Assembly (NCBI RefSeq): GCF_963966145.1 | Contig: NC_091046.1 | Location: 3,472,001 to 3,536,000 of the forward strand | Direction of reading: 5' to 3' | Length of the DNA: 64,000 nt | DNA from: Tenebrio molitor | Lineage: Eukaryota > Arthropoda > Insecta > Coleoptera > Tenebrionidae | Shown: positions 1-9,183 of the stretch, one piece after another | Layout of the letters: each line of letters opens with the position of its first letter | Numbering within the stretch: position 1 is the first letter of the stretch | Program-made: the position numbers and the translations under genes | Notes under the pieces: model-generated | The model's input: the letters and a program-made list of their open reading frames with translations, nothing else | Database searches by the model: none | What the model was told of the DNA's origin: nothing

Positions 1-740
1 TTGTACGAGACTGTAACAAAGTTTTGAATGGAAAAATTCGCATTGAATTACGTAAAAATAGGGTAAAAAATATATTACACGCTAAAGTTGATGGAAATTA
101 TGATTATGAAATATCTGATATTAGTTTGTGGATCCCAATAGTAAAACCTTCATTAGAAACTGAAAAAATATTATCTTCATTATTAGTTAGCAAATCTAAC
201 TTTCTTTGTGGATGGAATGCGCTTAACTGTTACCGTAGTAATTTGTGGTCTTCTGAAAGTGGCAACTGGCGCGTTGTAAATAATCAAAATAAAATATCTA
301 GAGTTTTTATAGTTTTTTCTAGAGCTGAACGAAATGATAATTTTACCAAGACAATGATGATTTTTGATAATATGAATTTAGAAAGAATAAATATTAAAAT
401 CAATGGTACCCAACATCCTACTTATGAATATCAGGTGAATAATGAGGATTTACAACGCTTGTATGCCGCATTCCTCTCTTGTAATTATAAAAAAGATTTG
501 GATGAAGGCACGTGCGTTAGCTATAAAGATTTTTGTAACCTCTATTTAGTTGTTGCTTTTGATGTAACAAAAGAAAATGATGAAAATTTATTTAGTAAAA
601 CAAAGTCATCTGAACTAGAAGTTAATTGGACATTAAAAGATTATCAAAATGTTAATTACTATATGTATGCCGTAGTTGAATCTCAAAGAATTGCAAATAT
701 GAATATCATAGATGAAAAGATCTATTTGGAAATGAAGTAG
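1..740 (+). CDS. Capsid protein (double-jelly-roll, Maverick/adintovirus type), C-terminal part
   Basis: The frame is open from the first base of the window, so the gene begins to the left and only about 245 C-terminal residues are seen. There is no start codon at the apparent beginning; the first candidate is a TTG inside an already open frame. The segment matches my memory of the F54H12.2-like capsid-type proteins found widely in insect genomes: a stretch ISLWIPIVKPS, then SGNWRV, an FDNMNL motif, a YKDF motif and a conserved end around VVESQR. In viruses of this kind this protein builds the icosahedral shell. The next two genes (pX-like, adenain-like protease) give the order expected for an adintovirus or Maverick. 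Assignment to major rather than minor capsid protein is inference. No stop or frameshift is visible in this part. Confidence 0.7.
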   Translation, partial: VRDCNKVLNGKIRIELRKNRVKNILHAKVDGNYDYEISDISLWIPIVKPSLETEKILSSLLVSKSNFLCGWNALNCYRSNLWSSESGNWRVVNNQNKISRVFIVFSRAERNDNFTKTMMIFDNMNLERINIKINGTQHPTYEYQVNNEDLQRLYAAFLSCNYKKDLDEGTCVSYKDFCNLYLVVAFDVTKENDENLFSKTKSSELEVNWTLKDYQNVNYYMYAVVESQRIANMNIIDEKIYLEMK

Positions 741-801
741 ACGAGGTTTTGCCGAGTTCGCCTTTGGCTCACGAATCTTTGCTGAGTTTTTAATTAAATA
801 A

Positions 802-1203
802 ATGAATGATTATAAAGTATATTTATCACTCCATCAAATAAAGAAACTCCAAAGTTGTAAAGAAAAAACAATAGATTGTAATATAAGATTCGATTTAACA
901 GAAAGACCTAATAATACTATTAAATTAAGAGAAAATCAGATTGATGAAATTAAAAAGTGTAAAAAAGAGAAGAAAAAATATTGTGATATCAAATTTTCTC
1001 CAACACAGATAGGTGGATTTTTACCTGCTTTAATTCCAGCGGCATTAGCTGTGGCCAAAGCATTGGGATTAGGTGCTGCTGGTTATGCTGGTACTAAATT
1101 AGCACAAAAAACCTTTGGAGATGGTATAAAAAAGGATAAAAAAAACACAAAAAAGACGAAGACATATGGACAAGGAATAAAATTGATAGGAAATCGGGTT
1201 TAA
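802..1203 (+). CDS. Small basic protein with hydrophobic segment (adenovirus pX/pVI-like virion protein)
   Basis: 133 residues. The first 70 are Lys/Cys-rich and contain two short similar blocks. Residues about 71-105 form an Ala/Gly/Leu-rich hydrophobic segment (PALIPAALAVAKALGLGAAG), followed by a Lys-rich tail. A Gly-Gly-Phe before the hydrophobic run resembles the cleavage-proximal motif of pX/pVI-like precursor proteins in adintoviruses and Mavericks. These are thought to be processed by the adenain-like protease encoded next door and to act on DNA or membranes in the particle. It lies 62 bases after the capsid gene and its end is close to the protease frame. The family name is inferred from composition and neighbours, not from strong motifs. 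Confidence 0.6.
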   Translation: MNDYKVYLSLHQIKKLQSCKEKTIDCNIRFDLTERPNNTIKLRENQIDEIKKCKKEKKKYCDIKFSPTQIGGFLPALIPAALAVAKALGLGAAGYAGTKLAQKTFGDGIKKDKKNTKKTKTYGQGIKLIGNRV

Positions 1204-1226
1204 GTAATATAGAAATATCTGATATT

Positions 1227-2137
1227 ATGAAAAATTCGGGTTTGCCTCATGAAGCTACGCGAAATTTTCGAGGTGTTTTTGCAATTGACTTGTTACCAAA
1301 AAAAATTAAAAAAGATGAATCAGGTATAATTAATTTTCAACCCTCTAATTGTTATGGCTCACACTGGGTATGTTACATAAACAAACCATATTTAAGAAAT
1401 ATTTTATATTTTGACAGTTTTGGAATATCTCCACCAGAAAAAATTAAAAAATATTTATTAAGTAGCGGAAAAAATATTGCGTGGAATAGCACCCAGTTAC
1501 AAATGAGTTCTTCTGTTTTATGTGGTCATTACTGTATACAGGGTGTTTGAAAATTGCTAGTACAAAAAAAAACTGTGGCATCTGGAAGCCCTAAGAAATC
1601 CAAGAAACCAATTTTTAATTTTTTAAAACAAAAGGGATAAAGTAACCCTATTCCTGCATATTCTACGCCTCAGGCGGGGCAATATTTTTTAAACCTTGGT
1701 AACCAAGCGTGATGATCGTAGTGATAATGAAGGACTATACAACAATATGAAAAATTTATATTTTTTTGCAAGATCTTGGCAACCACAGATTGACAGTTTA
1801 AGAACATCAAATTTTTTATTTCGTTATTGCTTAACAACGTGAAGTGTCTTTTTAAAATACCTTAACTCAGTGGTGCACTAACAATTTTAACCCAATTTTT
1901 AATAATTTTTATCTCGAAAACTAGAGGATTTTTATTAGAATTTTCTTTTGCCGATGACTTCAACTCACCATCACCAATTACCAGGTTTTTTTTGTACTAG
2001 CAATTTTCAAACAGCCTGTATATATGATAATTAATGTCAACAGAGGCAAAGATTTTTATGATATATTATATTCTTTTAAACAGATACCGTGTCGTTTAAA
2101 TGAGAAAACTACTATTTCAATATTTGAACGTAATTAA
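1227..2137 (+). pseudogene. Adenain-like cysteine protease, split by an inverted-repeat element
   Basis: The first part (1227-1538) shows the adenovirus-protease signature: a catalytic His in GSHW, an acidic partner in YFDSFG, and a catalytic Cys in the CGHYC block near its end. The frame is then interrupted by a 480-bp element (1539-2018) at a TA dinucleotide and resumes without frameshift at 2021, ending with a stop at 2135-2137. Without the insert the gene would have 143 codons including the stop. Adenain-type proteases mature capsid precursors. The in-frame sequence upstream of the ATG at 1227 stays open and contains a GLSN motif typical of the family's N-terminus, so the original start may have been earlier, overlapping the preceding gene. 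As it stands the gene ends a few codons into the insert. Confidence 0.75.
1539..2018. mobile_element. 480-bp inverted-repeat element (MITE) inserted in the protease gene
   Basis: The termini are near-perfect inverted repeats of about 33 bases, beginning CAGGGTGTTTGAAAATTGCT on the left and CAGGCTGTTTGAAAATTGCT on the right (reverse complement). TA (1537-1538 and 2019-2020) is duplicated at the ends. There is no coding capacity. TA duplication and a CAGGGTG start fit a non-autonomous Tc1/mariner-type or similar cut-and-paste element. Confidence 0.85.
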
Positions 2138-2165
2138 AAAATTATATATTATCTACATGTTATAA

Positions 2166-2540
2166 ATGGAAAAATATCTACAAAAACGCTTGTATGTATA
2201 CAGAAAAAGTTACACATATTTTTATAAAATTGGAATTGGATTATCTATTAGTAAATTATTATTTAGTGCGTCGGGATTATCTTCGTTAGCCCTACCTCCA
2301 CTAGTTTGTTTATCTCTTGGTGCTGGGGTAATAGAAATCTTAGATAAGAGGTTAAAAATATCAGAAAGAATTGAAGAATATAAGTTAATTTATAAATTTT
2401 ATAGACAGTTATTGCATTTATATAAGGCTGATAAAATAAATGAAAAAGAAATAAATTTACGTGAACAGGAATTTGTCAGTAATTTTAATTATTTTCCCAG
2501 AGAGAAATACCTAGAAAAAGTCCACTTAAACGGAAATTGA
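2166..2540 (+). CDS. Unknown small protein of the endogenous virus, hydrophobic centre
   Basis: 124 residues. Residues 20-55 carry a hydrophobic region (IGIGLSISKLLFSASGLSSL and onward), possibly one or two membrane passes. The rest is a charged helical region rich in Lys, Glu, Leu and Tyr. The frame is intact and AT-rich like its neighbours, 28 bases after the protease stop. I do not recognise a named family with confidence; small proteins with such a layout are common in Maverick-like insect elements. No function is proposed. Confidence 0.55.
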   Translation: MEKYLQKRLYVYRKSYTYFYKIGIGLSISKLLFSASGLSSLALPPLVCLSLGAGVIEILDKRLKISERIEEYKLIYKFYRQLLHLYKADKINEKEINLREQEFVSNFNYFPREKYLEKVHLNGN

Positions 2541-2559
2541 TAATTTCTTATTGTAATAA

Positions 2560-2919
2560 ATGACTGGCAATGCCACCCCAGAGTCGAGGACGATGACAGA
2601 ACCAAAAGAAATTAAATTATTTGATTTAAAGACTGATAAGAGGTATGATATTACTGCTATAAGTAAATCAGATGATGTTGGTCCAACTAATGGATTATTT
2701 TTTATTTTAGAGGGAAACTTGAAGTTATATTTATCCGTTGTTGACTTATTTTCAGACTCTACAAAAATTAATAAGTTGTATGAGTTATATGACGCTGTTT
2801 CATATTTTCTTGATAAAAAACAAATAGTGTTTCTGCAAAGAAATCATATGATCTTCAACTCTAGTGATTGTGAAGATTGTTTTTGTAATATAATTATTTC
2901 TGAAGATCTTCCCATTTAG
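2560..2919 (+). CDS. Unknown small protein of the endogenous virus
   Basis: 119 residues, intact, 19 bases after the preceding stop. A second Met-Thr at residue 12 could be the true start. It is acidic and beta-rich in composition, with an uncharged hydrophobic patch (GLFFILEGNLKLYLSVVDLF) and a short Cys cluster near the C-terminus (SSDCEDCFC). No family is recognised. Base composition matches the neighbouring viral genes. Confidence 0.5.
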   Translation: MTGNATPESRTMTEPKEIKLFDLKTDKRYDITAISKSDDVGPTNGLFFILEGNLKLYLSVVDLFSDSTKINKLYELYDAVSYFLDKKQIVFLQRNHMIFNSSDCEDCFCNIIISEDLPI

Positions 2920-4612
2920 TTCAATTTGATATTTAAATCGCGTTGTCCATGAGTCGACAGCGTCCAGGAATTTATTCTATTAAATGAAATATTTTATTCT
3001 TTTCCTATTTTTCACTACTGTAAAAAGTTCAGATGATATTAATATTACAAGTTATTTAGAACAATTTGGGTATTTAGAGAGTAATGGATCATTATTAACA
3101 GAAACGTCTTTGACTAGTGCCTCGCATACCAATGAAGCATTAATAAGGTTTCAAGAATTTTATAATTTACCAACTGATGGAACATTAAATCAAGAAACAC
3201 TTGCATTTATCAGTAAACCCAGATGTGGCGTTAAAGATAATCCAACAGCTTATAGAGTTCATTATCAAAAATGGAATAAAACAAATCTGAAATGGTATTT
3301 TTCGTTAGCTACAGACGAGATGAAAGAGTTAGCACAAAAAGCCTTTGATCAGTGGGAATCTGTTTCAAATTTAAAGTTTGAGTACAATAGTATTAAAACG
3401 GATATACTTATTTCATTTCCTAATACGCTGTTTCAACATAATCATAATTCACGGTGTCAAAAAGGAATATGTTCTAGCAGTTTTGACGGAAAAGGTAATG
3501 TTTTAGCACATGGCTTCTTTCCAAATAATAATGAATGTTTAGGAATCCATTTTGATAAATCAGAAAACTGGTATTTTGGTAAATCAAGCAATACACCTGA
3601 TGGTCAAACTAATTTTTATACTGTTTTATTACACGAAATAGGACACACATTAGGTATTGAACATTCTGCAAATAATAATTCTATTATGTACGCCTGTTAT
3701 AATGGTGGTATTGATAAATTGACTCAAGACGATATCTGGGCAATTCAATATTTATATGGACGACCTGAACGATTAAAATATGAATTAATACCAACAACAA
3801 CAACAACAGTTAAACCTACTGTTGGTAATTCGTCTTCGACTCACGAGCCTATGGTGAATTTATGTGATTTTAATAAAGAAATTGACACATTTTTAATTGC
3901 AAATCATCATATGTATATTTTTTATAAGAAGTACGTTTGGTTAGTCAATTTAAAAGATATGACTTATGATAAAGAACCAAAATTAATTAAAGATTATTTA
4001 TATTTTTTGCCAGATGATTTTAAAGAAGTTTCGCATATTTATCAAAGACCTTCAGGTGATGTTTTAATAGTTGTTAAAAATTTATATTATTTAATTGATT
4101 TTCCAAGTTTTAATGTTAAAAGTGGATACAATGGTCAATCTATTGAAAATTTAGGAATACCAAAAGGAAAAAGAATTGATGCGATATTTAGAACTTATTC
4201 TGGAAAAACATATATATTTTATGATAAAGTTTTATATATTGAGTTTGATGAGTGTTTGTTTAGATCAAAGAAAAACGGCCTTATTTCAGAATTATTTGCT
4301 GGAATACCTCCAAATATAAACAGAGCATTCAGATATACAGTGAGCGGCAAAAGTATGGAATAAATTCCTTAAAAATTAAAGAAAATTTTTGCAAAAAAAT
4401 CTTTGGACAGGTCAATTTTAGTTTATAAAAATACATGTTTTAGTACCAAAGAAAATTCCAAGCAGTCATTTGTTTTCGAGTGATGACGTCATCGATACTT
4501 TTTTTAAATGGAAACCCCCTTTTTTTTCTTGATTCTGATAGCCCCTTTAATTGTCTAAATGACAGTATAAAAATTTTGTTATCTTACATAAGGAAATTTT
4601 TGAGAAAATAAA

Positions 4613-4963
4613 TAATAAAGTTGGAAAAAAATTATTTTATAACGAACAAAAACAAGTCAAAAAATCAAGTAGGTAAATCAAACAGTCAAATGTTACTGTC
4701 AATTTCATTCGTATGTGTTATTTGTTTTACAAAACGTTCTCGAAAATGATTCATTTAACAAAAACACAACGTATAGAAATTTTTATTTTGATTGGGTGCT
4801 GGGATAAAACTAAAACAGGGGGAATTTCTTCATAAACTTGCTCATTGTCAACAAGCTGGGGGATGGCAATTCAAACATTTAATTCCATAATTTTAAGTAC
4901 TGACTAACACAGTTTTTGACTTGTTTTTGTTCGTTATAAAATTTATTTTTTCCAACTTTATTA
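4613..4963. mobile_element. Nested inverted-repeat element (about 350 bp)
   Basis: Arms of about 50 bases starting TAATAAAGTTGG, inverted at 4613-4665 and 4911-4963, lie wholly inside the 1.72-kb element. No coding region. This is an insertion into an insertion. Confidence 0.65.
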
Positions 4964-5091
4964 ACTTACCCGACCAAAGGTAGGTAAGTTATTGTGATCG
5001 GTCCAAAATTTCGAATTGCTAATTTCATCAGATCTTTACGTTTTGAGGTCCTCTGAACACGTTTATGAAGTTTTTAGAATGATGTCTGTCC

Positions 5092-5142
5092 GTGCGTCTG
5101 TCTGTGCGTCTGTCTGTGCGTCTGTCTGTGCGTCTGTCTGTC
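5092..5142. repeat. 12-bp tandem repeat, about four copies
   Basis: Unit GTGCGTCTGTCT repeated head to tail within the transposon that splits the MMP gene. The in-frame Ser-Val-Cys-Ala reading is a by-product. Confidence 0.9.
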
Positions 5143-5246
5143 CCACTTTTCGTTCTCCCACGATTACTCAAAAACGCTTTGACCGATTGATTTCTAATTT
5201 GACCAACACAAACTTACCCGTGGTCTCTCGAGTTGAAAAGCTTTTG

Positions 5247-5655
5247 GTGTCAATCGGACCACGGGGGGTGGAAGAGGGTGGGGGTAGGTCGAAAAAATTA
5301 TAAGGGAATATGGAAATTTGACTTCACCATTTGAAAGGGCATGTGTTTTTATGTCGGAAACGATGTTTACCATTTGCGGATTTTTCCAATATGGGGGCTT
5401 ATAAAGTAATTTACGTCTTCATAGGTCGACGGCGATAACTGCTGAAACTTTTAACAAAAAAATCTCGGTTCTTGCCATTAGAAATAACTCTGTAATAGTG
5501 ACCACCGAATAGAGTTTGGTGTCAATCCGACTACAAGGGGTGGAAGAGGGTGGGGGTTGCTCGAAAAAATAATGAGGTGACATGGAAATTTGACATTACC
5601 AGTTGAAAGGGCATGTGTTTTTATGTTGGAAATGATATTTACTATTTGCGAGAAT
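5247..5655. repeat. Direct duplication of about 140 bp inside the transposon
   Basis: Positions 5247-5383 and 5518-5655 share the same order of blocks: TTTGGTGTCAATC, GGTGGAAGAGGGTGGGGG, a CGAAAAAAT run, GAAATTTGAC and GAAAGGGCATGTGTTTTTAT, with modest divergence. It indicates internal duplication of element sequence. Confidence 0.8.
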
Positions 5656-6239
5656 TAGAAGACGACTTATGTGAGTTAACACGGACAAGGTAGGTATCTC
5701 GGGTCAATTCAGATTGGTTTAAATTGATGTCGGGAAAGTTACTAGGCCGGGTCTTCGACTCGGCTCCGTCCCTCATTTTTTTTTTTTCTCAAAAATTTCC
5801 TTATGTAAGGTAACAAAATTTTTATACTGGTGTTTAGACAATTAAAAGGGCTATCAGAATGAAGAAAAAAAATAGGGGGTTTCCATTTAAAAAAAGTATC
5901 GATGACGTCATAACTCGAAAACAAATGACTGCTTTTAATTTTATTTTATACTAAAATATGTATTTTTATAAACTAAAATTGACCTGTCCAAAGATTTTTT
6001 TGAAAACAATTTTGTTTAATTTTTAAGGAATTTATTCCATACTTTTGCCGCTCACTGTAGAAATTTATATTTCTTTAAAGATAAAATGTTTTACGAATTT
6101 GATGATATTTCGAATACATTAGTTAAATCTGATAAATTTGACTTGACAGTTTTTGGATTTAAATGTGGTCTTATCGATCAAATAATAAAACTAATTAATC
6201 GTTTGTGATCATTTTCATATAATTGTTTTCTAATAAATT

Positions 6240-6848
6240 ATGGATATAATTAACTGTAATCATGAAAACTCTGACTCAAGTGACTCAGATGATTACGGTT
6301 ATTTTACTGCTGTAGAAAACAAAATGACAAAACTTGACTCAATGACAGAAGATGATATTGCTGATTGGTTTTTCTTTTCTACTAATAAAAATTTATCTGA
6401 AGGTTTTATTAGAGAGTTTCAAAATGTACTCAATTGGGCTGATATATCAAGATATCAAAAACTATCTGAAGACTTTATAAGAGAATTTCAAGATAAAGTC
6501 GTTTGGCTATGCATATCGAAATATCAAAAATTATCTGAAGACTTTATAAGAGAATTTCAAGACAAAGTCGATAGGACATATATATCGAAATATCAAAAAT
6601 TATCTGAAGACTTTATAAGAGAATTTCAAGATAAAGTCGATAGGACATATATATCGAAATATCAAAAATTATCTGAAGACTTTATAAGAGAATTTCAAGA
6701 TAAAGTCGTTTGGCTATGCATATCGAAATATCAAAAATTATCTGAAGAATTTATTAGGGATTTTAAAAACAAACTTAATTTATTCATTGTATTATGCTAT
6801 CAAAAATTGTCACAAAAATTTATACAAGAATTAAAGAAGGATATGTGA
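6240..6848 (+). CDS. Protein of 27-residue tandem repeats (giant-virus-like repeat)
   Basis: 202 residues. After an acidic Ser/Asp-rich N-terminus (residues 1-40), six to seven repeats of about 27 residues follow, with core YQKLSEDFIREFQDKV and an ISKY join. At DNA level the central 81-bp units (about 6463-6750) are almost identical, so they spread recently or are homogenised. The motif resembles tandem repeats I remember from giant viruses and some phages, function unknown. It starts about 30 bases after the MMP stop on the same strand, so it probably belongs to the viral element. The last repeat degenerates and a different frame continues into 7021, suggesting a frameshift near 6800-6848. 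Confidence 0.6.
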   Translation: MDIINCNHENSDSSDSDDYGYFTAVENKMTKLDSMTEDDIADWFFFSTNKNLSEGFIREFQNVLNWADISRYQKLSEDFIREFQDKVVWLCISKYQKLSEDFIREFQDKVDRTYISKYQKLSEDFIREFQDKVDRTYISKYQKLSEDFIREFQDKVVWLCISKYQKLSEEFIRDFKNKLNLFIVLCYQKLSQKFIQELKKDM

Positions 6849-7021
6849 GAATATATAAAGAGGAACTTGAAAAATGCACCAAAGTAAAACCTTTTGCTAC
6901 CCCATATCTTCGACCTGAGACTAATGGTCCATACGGTATTTATGCGCATGGATGGGAAACCTTATCAATTGAAAGAATTTGTAAATATGGAGATGTTTTT
7001 ACTCTTGTAATGGGATCATAA
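6849..7021 (+). other. Open continuation in another frame after the repeat protein
   Basis: A frame open from 6794 to 7021 (stop at 7019-7021) overlaps the end of the repeat gene and continues with a different, non-repetitive sequence containing Cys, Pro and Gly/Tyr/Trp residues (GPYGIYAHGWETL). It could be the original C-terminal domain of the repeat protein after a small indel, or a separate small gene. No family is recognised. Confidence 0.35.
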
Positions 7022-7101
7022 ATAATTAATTTTCTCTTTTAAAGTCGTTAATGAATATTGTTTTGGCATCAATTTTCTTTTAAATTCTTTGAAAAATGTT
7101 A

Positions 7102-7610
7102 ATTTTAAAATATACCTTAAAACCGGGGGTGTTTTCACGATTTTTTTGCTTTTCAGTTTACCCTTGAAAATCAGGGTGTTTTACCTTAAAATTTTAGACT
7201 TTTTGAACTACCTTGAAAATCAGGGTGTTTTCACGATTTTTTTTTTGCTTTTCTGCTTACCCTTGAAAATCGGGGTGTTTTACCTTAAAATGTTAATTTT
7301 AAAATATACCTTAAAATCGGGGGTGTCTTCACGATTTTTTCTGCTTTTCTGTTTACCTTGAAAATCGGGGTGTTTTCACAATTTTTTTGCTTTTCAGTTT
7401 ACCCTTGAAAAGTGCTGTGTCCCAAACTGTCTTGAAAAACAGGCTATTTTGTTTAAAATTTTATCACTTCTGTTTATCCTTGAAAATCGGGGGTGTTTTC
7501 ACAATTTTTTTGCTTTTCTGTTTATCCTGGAAAATCATGGCGTTTTCACGATTTTTTTGCTTTTCTGTTTACCCTTGAAAATCGGGGTGTTTTCCTTAAA
7601 AATTAGCTGT
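7102..7610. repeat. Degenerate minisatellite at the viral/host junction
   Basis: About ten imperfect units of roughly 45-60 bases are built from TTTACCCTTGAAAATC, GGGGTGTTTTCACGATTTTT and TTGCTTTTCTG. Frames through it are repeat artefacts. It begins about 80 bases after the last viral frame and ends about 30 bases before the last detectable exon of gene A. Confidence 0.85.
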
Positions 7611-7642
7611 GTCTTGAAGGGGCCTTCTTAGTAGTATCTTAC

Positions 7643-8428
7643 CTTGTCGCTTTCCATTCCTGCAACAAAAATAAGAGTAACTATCAAGCGCAAAAACTAC
7701 ATATATGGATCCAACGTACCTCTTCCGCCATTGAACCGATTTTACGGTACGCCAAAACTACATTTAGTACAAAAAAGACGCCTTCTCTGCCAACGATTAC
7801 AAGAACTGGAACCACTCCGTTTCTACAGATTTCGCGAGTCCTAGGAGGCACATTTCCGGTACAGCTATTGTGATAATCTACAGCCAAGGTAATAACCAAG
7901 ACGACGATGAAGTTCGTGACGAATGCGAACCAGTGCATTAACTTGTACAGTTTCGGAGCGTCTTTTCTGGTACCTAGAAAACAGGAATGGTCGATAGGAG
8001 TATCGAGAGGTGGTAGCTCCGTGCGAAAAGAGAAGACACTGGCGCCATCTCTCGCACTGACCCACCACTTGCGTATCTATTTACCGTAGCATAAATTTAG
8101 CGACAAGATCGTCCAGCTCAGGCCCGTCACGACGTACATCCAATTGAAGGCGGCGAACATTTCTGACAAAGAATAGCCATTCTCTGAGACAACATAAGTT
8201 AGGGTAAGAAGTGACAAGTTTATTGTGACGTACTGTCCAAAAACTTCAGATAAACGGCGGTGGTAAATGAATTCGAAGATGGGTCAACGTCTACATCTTG
8301 ATAATGAAAGAATCCTTGAAGCTGCAATATTTATTGAAAAAATGAAAAAGTTGGTAATTTTTTCGTCTCACCGTTCGCAGGACTCCTGCCACATGTCCTA
8401 GAGTTTTTTGGGAGCTAGATAAAGGCAT
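7643..8428 (-). pseudogene. Gene A: truncated four-span membrane protein, paralogue of gene B
   Basis: Exons were found by alignment with gene B: 8372-8428 (start MPLSSSQKTLG), 8234-8321, 8085-8183, 7720-7973 and 7643-7659. The splice sites match those of B and the phases agree. Compared with B, exon 2 lacks 33 bases (11 codons) that form the core of the first membrane span, and exon 3 lacks 18 bases. The final cytoplasmic-tail exon is not present; a minisatellite lies where it should be. If exon 5 is not spliced on, the frame stops after six codons. All deletions keep frame, so a shortened protein of about 172 residues is conceivable, but loss of a membrane span and the tail suggests a decaying copy. 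It shares a TATA-like motif and upstream sequence with B. Confidence 0.65.
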
Positions 8429-8546
8429 AAACTCCGATTAAGATAAGGGTTTTTCCGAATTTTTCTTTTCATCCAGACCGCTCATTATCTTACATTGTTG
8501 CATACTTTTCTCAACAGTAACAATCTTCTTTAGGAAAGATCTAAAC

Positions 8547-8556
8547 AAAGTATAAA
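8547..8556 (-). promoter_or_regulatory. TATA-like motif upstream of gene A
   Basis: TTTATACTTT on the minus strand, about 120 bases before the A start codon, is conserved with the surrounding sequence upstream of gene B. Conservation after duplication supports it only weakly. Confidence 0.35.
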
Positions 8557-8799
8557 CTGACGAGCGTGGGCACCAAGGTGCCCGTGTGGCGTGGCGTTGG
8601 CTGACGCCTTTTGTATTTTGACGATATGGGGATGACTCGTTAACCCTTTGATAAGCAAGAAAGATGAACACGTCGAAGAAGTTTTTAACGAAAGGGGAGT
8701 TCGAGAGTTTGGTGAAAAGAAGCAAAGATATAAATGAAATTGATAGAATGCTTTATTTTGCTCTAGGGGCTTTGCGATTCCTGATTACGTTTTCTTTAC

Positions 8800-9183
8800 A
8801 CATACAACAGCAATTCCAAAACAGTTTTATTCCTATCCCTCACCCCTTTCCTTCTCTGTTCTTTTCCTCAAAACTATTTCGAGATGGTCCGACTCTGCTC
8901 TCTCTCCTATTCTACTCTTTCCCATGCTTCTTCTTTCACTATTCCGTAATCTATCACTGTTTTCCCCCTGCTACCTACATAGCTCCATTCCCCTTCTTCA
9001 TCCCCTTGTTTGTTCCCGTTCAACACTTCCCATCCATTTTCTTCAATCCATTCCATCAGTCCCTTCCTCGCTGCATTCTCCGCTTTGTCTTTGGATTTTT
9101 TTCCCATCCCCCCTCTCTTCTTTCCAATTTCTTGCTCCTTTTTCTCTTCTTTTCCCGTTGATGTCCCCTCCCATGAGCATACA
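8800..9183 (-). mobile_element. LINE endonuclease fragment, 3' piece
   Basis: On the minus strand the sequence encodes a GGDIN motif (usual GGDFN) followed by EGEWSYVGSRGKTVIDYGIV and a DHL block, typical of the apurinic-type endonuclease domain of insect non-LTR retrotransposons. Frames are broken and no reverse-transcriptase part follows. The other half lies beyond the Gypsy insertion at 14149. Confidence 0.75.

Larger units (their letters stand above)
4338..6057. mobile_element. 1.72-kb element with about 270-bp inverted termini, Tc1/mariner-like
   Basis: The ends begin CAGTGAGCGGCAAAAGTATG on both strands, and the inverted repeats run about 270 bases (4338-4606 and 5788-6057) with scattered differences. 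The TA target is duplicated at 4336-4337 and 6058-6059. The start sequence is of Tc1/mariner style. No transposase frame is visible, so it is non-autonomous. The interior holds a second inverted-repeat element, a 12-bp tandem repeat and a direct duplication. Confidence 0.85.
2984..6208 (+). pseudogene. Matrix metalloproteinase inside the viral element, split by a 1.7-kb transposon
   Basis: The frame starts with a signal peptide (about 16 residues). A peptidoglycan-binding-like prodomain follows, ending in the cysteine-switch motif PRCGVKD (usual family form PRCGxPD), then a catalytic domain with LAHGFFPN and the zinc site HEIGHTLGIEH followed by the SIMY Met-turn. A Thr-rich linker (around residues 263-270) leads to hemopexin-type blades beginning at a Cys (LCDF). 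All catalytic residues are present. At codon 451 a TA-flanked element (4338-6057) interrupts the gene. The frame resumes at 6060 with a hemopexin-like blade motif and the expected closing Cys, and stops at 6206-6208, giving 501 codons including the stop without the insert. The gene has no introns, unlike host MMPs, and is AT-rich like the viral genes. MMP genes are known in baculoviruses and other insect viruses; capture by this element is inference. Confidence 0.85.

Noticed and set aside
24..740. First frame as a complete gene starting at 24
   Set aside because: The codon there is TTG and the frame is open to base 1, so it is the tail of a longer gene.
5016..5303. 95-residue frame with repeated SVCA
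   Set aside because: Translation of a 12-bp tandem repeat inside a transposon.
7089..7631. Overlapping hydrophobic frames
   Set aside because: Artefacts of the minisatellite.
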